Shown here: positions 12,328-23,546 of the stretch, piece by piece
Layout of the letters: each line of letters starts with the position of its first letter
Position numbering within the stretch: position 1 is the first letter of the stretch
Assembly (NCBI RefSeq): GCF_024679245.1
Contig: NC_090182.1
Coordinates: 27,321,753-27,385,752 of the forward strand
Length of the DNA: 64,000 nucleotides
Reading direction: 5' to 3'
From: Pseudorasbora parva
Lineage: Eukaryota; Chordata; Actinopteri; Cypriniformes; Gobionidae
Notes under the pieces: model-generated
What the model saw: only the letters and a program-made list of their open reading frames with translations
Database searches by the model: none
What the model was told of the DNA's origin: nothing
Translations under genes and position numbers: made by a program

Positions 12328-13852
12328 TACACGCAGACACACTTCATTTAGCTCTGGTTTAAAAGCACTGCTCTAAGATGCATGGGATGACAGAGAGTGA
12401 CTGAGAACAAAGTTGCATGTAGGATGCTCTTTCAAAGTAATAATGGGAATGAAAATTTGAAAGAGCTAAAGCTTTGCGGGGTGTAAGTTCCCTCGTTGCA
12501 TGTGTAATCATAAGATAATTGGCCACATTTCCAAATGTGGATCTGAAAGCCCAAGGGAAAACATTTGCAATAATTTCACTGGTTTTCACAGTAGCTGTTT
12601 CCTAGTCCTGGTTCACATGCAGAGAGGTCTATTTGACCGGAATGCAATGGAATCTCTCAATACAAGTTCCCCAAAACAATGCTTTACATGTGTTATTCAC
12701 TAGTTCTTCAGTGTTTTTGGAAGTTCTGCTAGAGGAGACTTGAGGATTGTATGTTGTTGTTTTTTTTTACTTCAGCGGGAAATCATTTGCAATTCACAAA
12801 GTAACATTTAAAATGTGAGGAGAATTTATGTTTTATGCTAATTTATGAAAAGAGCTAATAAATAAATGAATGAAAATGAACTTCTGTAAGATTTAGGTCA
12901 TGTCCAATTCACAGAAAATGTATATTAAATCATCATAGACTTCAACACACAGGGGACTTAATCAGACATTGGTCATTTTTATTTTCTGTATCCTTGATGT
13001 TTCATTCAACAGAGATCAGATAACATTGCTCTCTTTCCTTTCCCACAGGGCATTAATATTTTTAGATCATTATTCATATGTGAGCCAAAAACTGAAGAAC
13101 CTTCCAGAGAATGTATTTCTCAGTAGACTTTTCTCTCCCAGCAAATCCACTGGCTTTTTATGGCTCTTTGATAACCTTCAAACCTTGATTCTGGTATAAC
13201 GAGTGTCAACGAATCATCTCTTCATTCTCATCATCCCTCTAACCAAGACATTCCTGTCACTTCGTTGTCTTTTATCCAATCCACATGGGCAATTTCACTA
13301 CTTCAGACGTTAAATGGACACGTTTTGCATAGAAGCATAGTCTCCTAAGGACCGTCTGTACTATGATGTTCTTTCTGATTATCTTGTTTTCCTTTAATGA
13401 GTGTTTGTTCTCTGCTAATCAGTTTGGCATACGGCCAGATGAAATGCAATGCACAGAAATCAAATAACATTTTTCAATTAGGTTGCAGGTATTCATTTTG
13501 CTGCATTCCTTGAGATTTGAATAGGTAATGTAAACAATGTGCGCCTATTATCTTATTATTAAATCATCTAAGTTCACATTAATTTGTAAAGCGCTTTCAC
13601 AATACATATAATTTCAAAGCAGTTTCACAGTTTAAAGTGATATTTTATCAGAGCTGACTGTCCAAGTAATGTATTTCAGAAATACAGACTTTAATTACAC
13701 AGTTAGCTAACAATGTATTAATTAAAAGGGGGACTAAACCCTATAGAACAACTTTTTTTAGTTAATGATCTGCAAGACTGGGGCTTTATTAGTGCTGTTC
13801 ATTGATTCGAGTACATTACTTGACATTTGGGTATAAAGTTGTCTTGCTATCA

Positions 13853-13890
13853 CCAGACCAAGCTCAATTTAAAATTGAGCATTGGTCTGG
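13853..13890. repeat. 38-bp imperfect palindrome
   Basis: ccagaccaagctcaattt is followed at once by aaaattgagcattggtctgg, which can fold into a stem with almost no loop. It may be the core of a MITE whose outer parts have decayed. Confidence 0.7.
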
Positions 13891-14157
13891 GGGGGTCTGC
13901 TCTGTTTTTTCTACTGCACAAGATTATAATAAAAGAGCATTATTTGAATGATTCTGTATTTAATTGGATAGTCCTTGGACCCATCGTTTCTCTATCTGTC
14001 ATCGTGTTAAACCCGCCAATAGCAGACCAGGTGGATAAGCCAGTCTGTGATTTATTCCTCCAAAAGTGTAACAGAAGCAGTAGAAATGAATGTACAGGTT
14101 TTCAGACTGAGTTGCAGGGCAAAATCAAATCGCCAGTAGATCAGGCTGGGTTTACAT

Positions 14158-14402
14158 AGGCTGCATCCAAAAACCTAGGCAGCTGACTGGTTGTCTCGCT
14201 TCCTTATCAGGTAATGGCTTGTTAAGCAGCATTTTTGTAAGGCACCTGATTGTGGGATATCAAAGGCAGCGAAGGGTACATGTATGCTGCCTTCAAAAAT
14301 CGATCAGATGAAGGTATCTCAGGAGACAGAAAGTGAAGCAAACATTAGATTCAGACGTGGCTTGATGCCTGCATTCTCCAGGTTTTGGACGCAGCCCTAT
14401 AG
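14158..14402. mobile_element. MITE with TAGGCTGCATCCAAAA ends
   Basis: Left end taggctgcatccaaaaacc pairs with right end ggttttggacgcagcccta. The short interior has no coding capacity. Target duplication is not clear. Confidence 0.7.
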
Positions 14403-14452
14403 TCTACGTATAAAGTGTTTTAATTCTACAATATATAGTGTAAAAACCAACG

Positions 14453-15142
14453 GGGTAATCTAGCACTCGGAAAGCGTTCCACCCAAAAGGGCGGCCATTG
14501 CTAACCAAGCATCACCTGCTGTTAGCATCCCATTGACTCCCATTCATTTTTGAGTCACTTTGACAGTGTATAACTTTACATCTGAGACGTTTAAAGACTC
14601 CATTTGCCCATTGTTTATTCATAAAGAGACACATGACAATGCATAAAAGGCTCCGTTACCTTGTATCTTACACTATCGCCCCATAGAAGCCGTTTTTGTA
14701 AAAATGGGCTAACGATTGCGTCATAACCAACGCGACTCTTTCGCACAGTTGAGAAATTACTGTATAGACAGGAGGAGACGCTCAGAAGCAATCTTTTACT
14801 GTCTATGAGACAGTCGGGGGGACGTGGAGACATAAAGTCCGATAAAGTCAAGGGGGAAGAATGGGGAGAAGCCGATAGTGAGCTAAAAGCAACGGGAGAA
14901 AATATTTAAACAACGTGATTCAGATTTCACTTTCCACAACTACTAGAAGACCTACAACTGTCAGACAGGTTGCTCACGTCACATCTACGTCATCAAGCTC
15001 AGTCTGAGCCTGCGCAGTTCGCTCAGCCATCAGGAAGTGAGTGCCTCTAATTGACCTCATTTTCCGCCGTTGAAGTCTATGGGATCGCTTTGTCCATTTG
15101 TTTTACTGTCTAAGGTAAAAACGTCTGAGTGCTACCCTCTTA
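14453..15142. mobile_element. non-autonomous DNA element, about 690 bp
   Basis: The left end reads ggggtaatctagcactcgga and the right end, read in reverse, gagggtagcactcagacg, an imperfect terminal inverted repeat. The interior (ccattgactcccattcatttttgagtcac, cacatgacaatgcataaaaggctcc) is wording I associate with a high-copy cyprinid repeat. The exact class is not known to me. Confidence 0.6.
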
Positions 15143-15600
15143 ATGTTAAACGGTGGCTACTGCAGTTTAATTTTCCTATTGGACATCATAGGTCCTCATG
15201 ACGTATGATGGTTCTTCCAAAAGATCACTACCCACGCCCCTGGCGCGAGCTCACCATGCCCTTTGCATTGGGAGTTAACGCAGTTTGAGTCAGCGGCTGG
15301 AATTGACAAGGCTCTGGCCCTGTGTCTACAGACAATTCACTCTCCTCCACTTCAGGTGAAGGTGGGGAAGAAAAGTCTTCTACTTCAAAAGTAGTACTTA
15401 GATTCTACTTTGTGAATCTAACAGCTGTCAATCAATTTGTCACTCGTCCCTTCTGTCTCCGCTGGGCTCGGCCCACTTTTCCAGCATTTTTCAAATAGTA
15501 GGTGGAGTTAGGCTGTGAACAGGGGTTTAGATAAACTTTAAGGCAGAAACAATGAGCCCAATGAAGTAATGAATACATTTTTTTTACAAAATTATTTAGA
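15143..15600. other. intron 1, no recognised element
   Basis: Moderate GC, no exon or definable repeat. It may be an extension of the neighbouring repeat or unique sequence. Confidence 0.4.
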
Positions 15601-15607
15601 TATATAC

Positions 15608-15915
15608 ATTGAAAAAAAAAATGGTTGGTTTAACTTAAAAAAGTGTGAGTTTAGTGAAATTGAGTTGATACAATGAAATAAATTGGTTTAATAAATTGAA
15701 ACTCAAAATATTATTGTATCTGAACCAGATCAAAAAATGATAAATCATGAAAACAGCACAATTTGGCATGTTTCACTACGTTTTAATAATATTTGAATAA
15801 AGGTTGTCAATTCTCAAAAATGTAAATTGTATTTTAAAAAAAATATTTCAATGAACTCAATTTTAAGGCCACCAGGTATCTTATTGAAAAAACTATTTTT
15901 TTTTTTACAGTGTAG
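15608..15915. mobile_element. MITE, same family as 38211-38546
   Basis: Shares ggtttaacttaaaaaagt, gatacaatgaa, attgtatctgaacca, aatcatgaaaa and aatttcaatgaactcaa with the copy at 38211, in the same order. The right end is ttttttacagtgtag; the left end has lost the cactgtaaa part. TA-flanked Tc1/mariner-type ends are likely. Confidence 0.75.
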
Positions 15916-16255
15916 AGAATTTAGCATGGATGCATGTTGATTCAGAGTTTGCTTCATTTGAGGTCCTCGCTGGAGTTAGAGTCCTCTTAAATCATTTTTT
16001 TACTGGTGTTGGGGCATTTGAAGTTTTCGTAGAGGCTGGATCTAAACTGGAGCTAAGAAACTATCTAGTTACCGGATGGGCAGAATAAAACAGAAAAGTA
16101 TTTGGAAAATAATTAGCGTAGTTGCTGTTGATATCATTTAGCAAAAATAATCATGTACATTCGATCTGATAAAACTGGAGTATAAGATTATGAGATGCAT
16201 TATGTGAATGCTTGGAAATGCGTCTTTAATCTAAATTTAAACTGTAAGAGTGTAA
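15916..16255. other. intron 1, no recognised element
   Basis: AT-rich, without exon or repeat signature. Confidence 0.5.
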
Positions 16256-16520
16256 AAACGCTCTCCCTCCTTTAGTAGACTTCGATATCCTAGGTACTAC
16301 CAGAATCCAAGAGTTTAATGACCTTAAAGAGATAGATGATGGATTGTATGGTGATAGAAGATCAGTTAGAGAGCTAAACCATTTAGGGCCTGATAGGTCA
16401 GTAGCAATACTTTAAAATTGATACGGAACTTAATAGTTAACCTGTGTAGGGATTATAAAATATGTTATATGATCATATTTTCTTGACCTCGTAAGAACTC
16501 TAGCAGCTGCATTTTGCACT
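16256..16520 (-). pseudogene. L2-type LINE reverse-transcriptase C-terminal fragment
   Basis: Minus-strand translation gives VQNAAARVLTRSRKYDHIT, then after a deletion and stops SLTDLLSPYNPSS and LVVPRISKSTKGGRAF. These are the end of the reverse-transcriptase region as found in vertebrate L2 and related non-LTR elements (normally ...HWLPV... lies between them). Two in-frame stops and missing residues show it is dead. It lies antisense in intron 1 and stops about 55 bp before gpc3 exon 2. Confidence 0.8.
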
Positions 16521-16555
16521 GATTGTGGTTTGGACAATCACCAAACAAATATGTG

Positions 16556-16574
16556 TATATCTCCTTTTCTTCAG
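16556..16574 (+). other. gpc3: splice acceptor tract of gpc3 exon 2
   Basis: A pyrimidine-rich run (ctccttttcttc) leads directly into AG at 16573-16574. It starts only about 36 bases after the end of an antisense LINE fragment, so the branch point must lie in the short gap or inside LINE-derived sequence. Confidence 0.75.
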
Positions 16575-16736
16575 GCTCAGATCTGCAAGTGTGCCAGCCA
16601 AAAGGCCTGACCTGCTGTTCTCGCAAAATGGAGGAGCGTTACCTGCTCATTGCCAAACAGAATATGGAGTCAAGTCTCCAGGCCACCAGCGCTCAGCTCA
16701 AAGTTCTCATTATTTCGAATGCTGCCCTCTTTCAAG
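16575..16736 (+). CDS. gpc3: glypican-3 exon 2 (internal coding exon)
   Basis: Glypicans are GPI-anchored heparan sulfate proteoglycans of the cell surface; glypican-3 tunes Hedgehog, Wnt and BMP signalling. Seen: a 162-bp exon with a polypyrimidine-AG acceptor (ccttttcttcag) and an AAG|gtgagt donor. The reading frame starts with the last two bases of a Gly codon and ends on the first base of a codon, so both flanking introns are phase 1. The peptide has GSDLQVC, then [14 protein letters not shown], and [10 protein letters not shown], with three cysteines of the conserved glypican N-lobe set. By my recollection, human GPC3 exon 2 has the same length and phases and about 70% of residues identical; GPC5 fits less well (it lacks the PKG and TCCSRK wording). 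The frame is open past the donor to 16774, but that part is intron. Neighbouring exons lie outside the window. A paralogue assignment (gpc3 versus a duplicated gpc3 or gpc5) needs the other exons. Confidence 0.9.
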
Positions 16737-16899
16737 GTGAGTTTATGCAACAACACAATGAACTCTGGGAATGATTCGCGAAACGTCATGGAATTTCTGT
16801 TTCTGAATTTCATAGGTTGTCACAGTGAGTTGTACACAAATTAGTTATGCTCATGTTTCATTAATTAGAGTGTGTAAAGATGCGGTCACATTAGTGAAA

Positions 16900-17980
16900 T
16901 GTTATAAGCAAAATAGGTCCATTGTCTACTGTCAATAGTCACGATTTATGTAGCCCTTCTCATGCACAAGCTACTGTCAAACTAAGCAGCTTTCTGTTGG
17001 TCTACATAGGGAATCCGCATGGCTGACCCATTGCAAAATGTACATGGGGAAATCTTTCGCCACCCTCATGCGAAATTCACGATTGCATGTATTCATAGTG
17101 AAAGGACTTTTTTTTTTTTTTTTGTTCGACACAAAAATTGTTAATAAGTGGAAAATGTGACTGCACCTTGAGTTCGGTTGTGTGCTTTTGCAGTGCTTTG
17201 CTGGTCAGATACACACTAGTGTATGAACAGGGAGGTTGGTCTTTTATGTCAGATTGACAATGATAAAGAAATTAAGAGATTAAAAGTTGCATTTTTGGTG
17301 TCAGGTGAAGTTTAGGTAACAGTGAATTGTTTGTTGATTGCATCATCATTTGCACTGTTTGGTTCCATGTTAAAAAGGCATCATAGGATAATTTCGGACA
17401 TTTGCAGAAATCTATCAGAGGCTCATTGCAAAGGCAACTGAACGACTGTTGTGATCATGTGATACTAAGCAGACCTGAGGCCTTTTGCATGAAACTAGTT
17501 GGAACAAACTTTCAGAGAAGGGTTTAAAGTTGACAAAAACATTCAAATCCAAACTGGTTTAGATCAGGTTCAAAAGGCTTACAACGTTCTGTAAACGTTC
17601 TCTGGCTACTCAGGGTTTGGTCCTGAGTTTGTGGTTAACTCTGAAGCACCAGCAGCTAAAAAGTGTGTCATGTGCAACGAACAGTCAATCACACGGTACA
17701 TGGAGAGCATCAATTCACACCTCGCAAGAGAGCCGACACAGTTCACTTCTTTGTTGAAAATGAGATTGTTATGAAAAATATCATGAATTTAAATGCATTT
17801 TCAAGGCAGGAATAAACACTGCTGCTGCAGCAAGAGTTTGGGAATGCAGCTAAAATAAAATATGAGACAATAAATGCATACGTATTGTGTCACAGAGCGC
17901 AAAAGAAAACTTAATCTGTATAAAAGCTTTAAAAAATAAGCTAAGTAACTAGCTTATTCTAAGTATTAACTAATTCTAGC
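16900..17980. other. intron 2 start, no recognised element
   Basis: No exon, repeat end or RNA gene seen. Includes a T-homopolymer at 17108-17123. Confidence 0.5.
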
Positions 17981-17984
17981 TTAA

Positions 17985-18515
17985 AGGGTTAGTTCACCCA
18001 AAATTGAAATTTCTGTCATTAATTACTTACCCTAATGTCGTTCAACACCAGTAAGACCTCTGTTAATCTTCAGAACACAAAAAAATATATTTTTGTTGAA
18101 AATTGATGGCTCAGAAAGGCCTCCATTGATGGCAATGTCCTTCTTCTCTCAAGACCCATAAAAGGCACTAAAGAAGTTACAAAGTCCATCTCACTACAGT
18201 GGCTCTACAATCATTTTATGGAGCTACGATAATAGTTTTTGTGCGAAAAAACCCCGAAATGATCACATATATAGTGATGGCCTATTTCAAAACACCTCTT
18301 TGTAAAGCTTCGAACCATTATGAATCAGCTTATGGAATCAGCGATTCGGATCGCCAAAGTCTCGTGATTTCAGTAGTTTGGTGGTTTGAAACGTGTTTGC
18401 GCACAAAAACAAATTCTTATCGCTTTATGAAATTATTGTAGAACCACTAGAAGATGGACTTTGTAATGACGTCTTTAGTGCAAAATATCTTCGTGTTCCG
18501 ACAATGAACAGTACA
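17985..18515. mobile_element. Angel-like TTAA element, right end missing
   Basis: TTAA (17981-17984) then AGGGTTAGTTCACCC, followed by the usual left-arm wording (taccctaatgtcgtt, cttcagaacaca). The interior (ctcgtgatttcag.agtttggtggtttg, gacgtctttagtg) is shared with 35815-36204, so the two are the same subfamily. The terminal right repeat is lost; the next repeat starts about 30 bp later. Confidence 0.8.
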
Positions 18516-18547
18516 TTCAGGTATTGTCGGAGGTATTGTCGCCCCCC

Positions 18548-18936
18548 TTGAAATGATTCATTAAATTGATCAAAAGTGACAGTAAAGACGTTTATAATGT
18601 TACAAAAGATTTCAATTAAATTATGTTCCTTTGAACTTTTTGTTCATTAAAGAATCCTTAAAAACTTAACCAGTTTCCACAAAATATTAAGCAGCACAAC
18701 CATTTTCGATATTGATAAAAATAATAAATGTTTCTTGAGCACCAAATCAGCATATTAGAATGATTTCTGAAGGATCATGTCGCAATGAAAACCGGAGTAA
18801 TGATGCTGAAAATTCAGCTTTGCCATCACAGAAATAAATGACATTTTAAACAATACTACAGTTTTTTTTTTCTTAGTGAGTGTAAGAGACTTCTTTAAAA
18901 AACATGAAAAATTCTTACTGAACCCAAACTTTTAAA
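18548..18936 (+). repeat. high-copy cyprinid DNA repeat (TCAGCATATTAGAATG family), copy A
   Basis: Contains caaatcagcatattagaatgatttc and ctgaaggatcatgt, then gtaatgatgctgaaaattcagctttgccatcacag. Five other copies occur in the window (21399, 36280, 41759, 45889, 50143). The best copy has inverted ends of the type CAAAAGTTTG / accaaacttctgaatggta, which suggests a non-autonomous DNA element. No coding capacity. Confidence 0.8.
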
Positions 18937-19099
18937 AGCAAGTAGATTATATAGTTCCTAGTTTAGTGTAAAAGTACCTTTCAACCTTTCTTTAATTTTT
19001 AAAGTCGCTTCTCTAACACCGACTTCAAATGTACAGCCAATTACAAAACGGAAAATGGATCTTCCTGATTGGTCAGTGTAATTGGTCAGCATAATGAAT

Positions 19100-19570
19100 C
19101 ATGTAATTTGGCATGAGTGGGTCACCCCCGCTAATTGTGTTGCGCTAACTATGTTAGCATGGTGGATTTGGCTAGGTCCTGTCTGTTCAGGGAGGTAGTT
19201 CAATGCTAATTGCTTCAGCATTAGGCCTGAGAGAAATTCCCAAACAGCTCGCAGAATTTCTGAATGTGCTCTTGTCTCGTCGTGTTTTTCCCCTGCACGC
19301 TCCCAAGGGGAATTACGAGCGGGCCTTGTTTGCAATCTTCTGTGCTGCTCTCCCCATTGCTTTTGATTCTTTTGTACTTTTCGAGGCTGACACAGATCAA
19401 AGGGCTCTGCTCTCCACTCCAGCATCCTCTATCCCTTCCCTTCACTCGACTCCCATCAGCCCCTGCTGCCCCTCCCCACGCTAGCCTGGCTTTCTCACAC
19501 ACCGCAAGCAGCGCCAAAGAATCCGCTCTTTGAAGTCAACTTTGCCAAACAATCATAAAAGTTAAGAGGC
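19100..19570. other. GC-richer unique block, possible conserved noncoding element
   Basis: Stands out from the AT-rich surroundings. Open frames of 89-108 codons run on both strands at the same place, as expected for GC-rich noncoding DNA, and show no recognisable domain. A regulatory role is conjecture. Confidence 0.25.
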
Positions 19571-19950
19571 TCTGTCACAGGGACTTTTTCATGGCATCCA
19601 GTGATGAGCGCTGTGCGCCAGTTTTTCGGGTCCCCTGATCGGTCTCATATCGCAGTTAGTCACAGTGTGTCTGTTTTGATTCATGTCAATGGTTTGGTTA
19701 AATGCCTCTAAAATCTTAAACGGAATCAGGCCTATGGGTGATAAAAGGGAAACATCTGGCATGTGAAGAAGTTTTTTTAATACTTCACTTTGTGAGTCAG
19801 TCTGTCCAACAAACCAATGGTGTAAAAACGATCTGAAAAATGGGGCGTACACAATATAAGGATTGTAGAGTAATATGATAGCACAATACAATTTGATTTT
19901 GTACTTATATCATTGAAAATTGTTAACTTTAGATCTTACATAGAACTATA

Positions 19951-19981
19951 TATATATGTGTATGTATATATATATATATAT
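19951..19981. repeat. (AT)n microsatellite, impure
   Basis: tatatatatgtgtatgtatatatatatatat with two TGTG interruptions. Confidence 0.85.
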
Positions 19982-21398
19982 GTCACGCATGACCTCTTTA
20001 ATGAGGTGATAGCCATATTCTTATGAGTTAAGGCTAGTTTAACGCAGAACGTTTTCTTGTTCAAACATAACAATGTGCATTGGAACAGAATACATGTGTC
20101 TCTATTTTTAAATGCTAAATCACATGAAGACATTTATCTAGCCAATGGTTTTAAAGTATATTTTTTTTACTAAAATAGTGCAGATTGATACATTATTTCT
20201 GTTCCATTCCTTCCTTCATAAGATGATGCAGTGAACCGCATTGTGTGAATGTTTTAAAGTAAACATGAAATCAAAATACACAGTTCTTGGTATCCATGTA
20301 GATCAATTTTTGTTTAAAAATTCAAGTGTCCTCGTAATCTTTAATCGAAATCTCTTTCCCTCCCACTTGCAGCAACATCTCTCCTCTAATGTATTTTTCG
20401 CGAAGGTGGGAAACCTGTCAGTCACGACAACAGCTATAGCAAGCTACAAGAAGCGGTATTACTCGGATATTTCTCACAATACAAGGAAAAATTAGAGTTT
20501 CATTATGAGTGACATTGAATGATAACAGACATTGTTCATTATATGTAGTGAAGGATATAAAGTTTATCTAGATCACGTTTGATGGATACACAGTATTCCT
20601 GCTGTTGATCTGAACTGGTGATTAATGAAACGCTGGAGGGAATGAATTAGAGCTAAAGATGGATGCCAAACCCTGGTAGAAACCCAAGTCATGTGGTTTG
20701 TTCTTACATGTCATTCCGATTGACAGACAATTTGAGTTCCTGTTAGCGGGATAAAGCAAGATCTGCAGTGCCACACAGAGCTGCTTTTTACCGCTTTGGG
20801 AAGGTACACAGCATTTAAATGACACCAGCTCTTTTTTTATTTGAATCAAATTAACAGGTAATCCCCATTTCAAAGACTGTAGTGTAAAAAGAGAGTCATG
20901 CTTAATTTATCCATTTTTCTCATCCTCAGATCCACCCTTGAAAGACATGCTTTAGGTATTGATGTGTGTGAACACAGAGAGCCAGAATGAGTTCTGGGTG
21001 AGTGCGTCTGCTGCATAACAAATTGTTCCCAAAATAAGATAAAATTCTACTTTATTTGTAATGCCTTTTCAAACAAAAAACAGCATACCAAGAATCTACA
21101 AAGTTTTTTGCATTCTGTGTATATTGCTTTAGGACATGGCAATGTTGTTTGCAAATGTTTGTTTACTGCTTGAAATATCAGCCTCAAAAACATTCGGATC
21201 TGTGGTCTTCAACAGGGGGTCCATGGCAGTACAGCAGGGGATCTGCAAATTAGAAAGAAAATGTGTGTTAAATAAAAATACTATATTAACCGAAGATAGT
21301 TGAGCAGATAAAGTTCAGCTAAATATTTCATTGCCCTTCCCACATTATACATTACTTCCGTACTCTACCGTTATACTTTTATTCAGGAAGAGTGCATT

Positions 21399-21750
21399 AT
21401 TGAATTGATCAAAAGTGACAGACATTTATAATGTCACAAAAGATTCCTATTACTGATGCATGTTGTTTTAAAAATGTAATACAGTGTCCACAAAAACATT
21501 ACACTGTTTTCAACATGAAGAAATGTTTATTGAGCACCAAATCAGCATATTAAAATGATTTCTAAAGGATCATGTGACACTGAAGGCTAGAGTAATGATG
21601 CTAAAAATGTAGCTTTGCCATCACAGAATTAAATTACACTTTTAAGTATACTTAAATAGATAAGAGTTATTATCAATTGTAAAACATATTTCATAATATT
21701 AGCTTTTTTGTGCTTGATTTTTAATCAAATAATCCAGCCTTGGTGAGCCT
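21399..21750 (+). repeat. TCAGCATATTAGAATG-family repeat, copy B
   Basis: Reads ttgatcaaaagtgacag, ttgagcaccaaatcagcatatta, ggatcatgtgacactgaagg, gtagctttgccatcacag and tccagccttggtgagc in the same order as copy A. Both extreme ends are lost. Confidence 0.8.
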
Positions 21751-22229
21751 ATGTGCAATGTAAGCATCATAAAAAAGTGTGTATATACATTAATATGACA
21801 TTATAAACATTTTCAGCTCTTTTTTGTGCTCATACTTACTTTTAAAAGCAACATTATAGAGATGAAAAGACAATATATACACCTGGTCTCACATGCGAAA
21901 CAGTCAATTACTAGCTTTCTAGTTTTAACCCAATCAGATCTTTAGAGGAGTAGAAGTACTTGACTTTTTCTAGACTTTACACTAGAAAATTTATTAAGAA
22001 CAGATTTAGCTCAAATTCATGCTCATTTCATGATTCATGCCTAAAGTTCAGGCTTATAGTTAAGTAAGTCGTATTTAGTCAAGCATTACAACATCCATCA
22101 TTATCCCTCAATTACATGTCTGGTTTGTGTGCATTGTGTGTGTTTGGTCTCCCAAAATGCAGTTCTGCTATACCTCAATGAGCCACTTTATCCACTGCGA
22201 CAGCAAGTAATCAAAGGTTATTTCAGTCG

Positions 22230-22505
22230 ACACTGCATGTCCAACTGTCATCCCAACCTTGTTAGTGCTGCTCGATCTTAAGTGCTTTAGGCGTCTGGTC
22301 TTAGTTTCAATCTTTTTTTCCCCATCCCGTTTTTTTCCCGGCATACTCCTCTCTAATGCTACCCGCTCCGCTCTCTCTCCGGAGTCATTTAGCTCTTTGT
22401 CGAAGTTTCACCATAACCCAATAAAGGCCTGGCTGACGGAGAGCTGGACCGGCCATGAAAGCCATCTGAAGTTGTTTACTCTCCGCCTAGGGCGAATTTA
22501 ATAAC
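22230..22505. other. unique noncoding block, possible conserved element
   Basis: GC-balanced, non-repetitive sequence within AT-rich intron. No coding signature. Included only as a candidate for cross-species comparison. Confidence 0.22.
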
Positions 22506-23316
22506 TTAATGATGGTTAGAAATGTCTGTGCCATCTCGCAAACAAGCCCTTTGTGCCTCGTTTGCCTGATGAGTGAAAATATATTTGCCATCACTGCATC
22601 TTTCTCTAACAATTATAATTAGTTTTCTCTCACATGCTCCGTGGATATTTATGGGATGGTGTCGTAGGGGCAAACGGGCTCAGAGAGGTCTTTGGTGCTC
22701 CATTGAATATGCAGAGTCTAGTGGAGACTGATCCAGCCTGGTGTAATCATCAAAGTGATCTCTCTTCTCAGACTCTGTGCAGTGGTAAAGAGACCAAAAG
22801 CTCAGAGGGTGAAGAACAGCTTAAAGAGTGACTTTGTCTCTGAAGAGAGATTCGGTAGAGACTCAGACTCAGCTGAGAGACACACACTTCAGAGTTTGCT
22901 TAGTTAAGAGATGTATTTTGCAGTTAGTGAAGCTCTTAGGTGCCGTATGCCATCGGTTATCTATTGCTTTCTAACTTAAGCACAGCTCTATAACTGCCCA
23001 AGAGCTCTGAGGTGTTAAAAGAAAGTGTTTCCCTTAAGCAGGAATAGTGAATTGAAAGTAAAGGGCATTATTTTCTCATGTAGAGCTTTGTATGCTCAGA
23101 CTCTTTCTGTAATTTAGTTTTGTAACAATGGAAAGTAAGGGAGTATGGTTGTAACACTTTTTTCTTCAGCACCTGAAACTACCCTTTTTTTTAGCTACAC
23201 ATATGAAACGTTTAGACAAAGTACACACATTTGTCTGCTACAAATGCCAACAATTTAAATTTCTCCAGCTATACCACAGACTTTGTGAGATGATGACAAA
23301 TACTAATTGGTGCTTT

Positions 23317-23353
23317 GTTACAACCTACCCTACTACTGGGGTAGGTTGTAACA
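23317..23353. repeat. short perfect hairpin
   Basis: gttacaacctaccc and ggggtaggttgtaac are inverted copies separated by about 7 bases. The same phrase in weaker form (tatggttgtaacac) lies 180 bp upstream, so this could be a decayed MITE. Confidence 0.65.
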
Positions 23354-23521
23354 CAAGTTGTGACAGGTAGCCAAAATGCACAAAAACTAAGGGTACTCCA
23401 AGTGAAATGCCACAACAACAGTTTTCTTTTAAATGACTGGCTGGAACAATAAAATATGTGTGAATATGGGGAGTGTATGTGTGCACATCATGTCTGTACG
23501 TGCACATTCATATGCGTGTGG

Positions 23522-23546
23522 GTGTGTGTGTGTGTGTGTGTGTGTG
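23522..23546. repeat. (TG)n microsatellite
   Basis: About 12 uninterrupted TG units, preceded by an impure TG region. Confidence 0.95.

Larger units (their letters stand above)
11030..14157. other. intron 1, no gene recognised
   Basis: Contains a CA microsatellite and a small hairpin (listed). The stretch 11340-11720, with cagtatgccatttcggacgcagc, resembles a fish interspersed repeat related to the one at 63590, but I could not define its ends. No exon-like segment. Confidence 0.5.
1..16574 (+). other. gpc3: gpc3 intron 1, 3' part
   Basis: Inferred from the phase-1 acceptor at 16574 and the absence of any other exon-like segment upstream. Exon 1 of glypicans carries the signal peptide and the first N-lobe cysteine, and none of the frames here shows that. 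The sequence is AT-rich and filled with DNA transposons. The 5' end of the intron is outside the window. Confidence 0.75.
18940..21398. other. intron 2, mostly unique sequence
   Basis: No exon. A GC-richer block at 19100-19570 and an AT run at 19951-19981 are the only distinctive parts; open frames on both strands of the block lack domain signatures. Confidence 0.5.
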
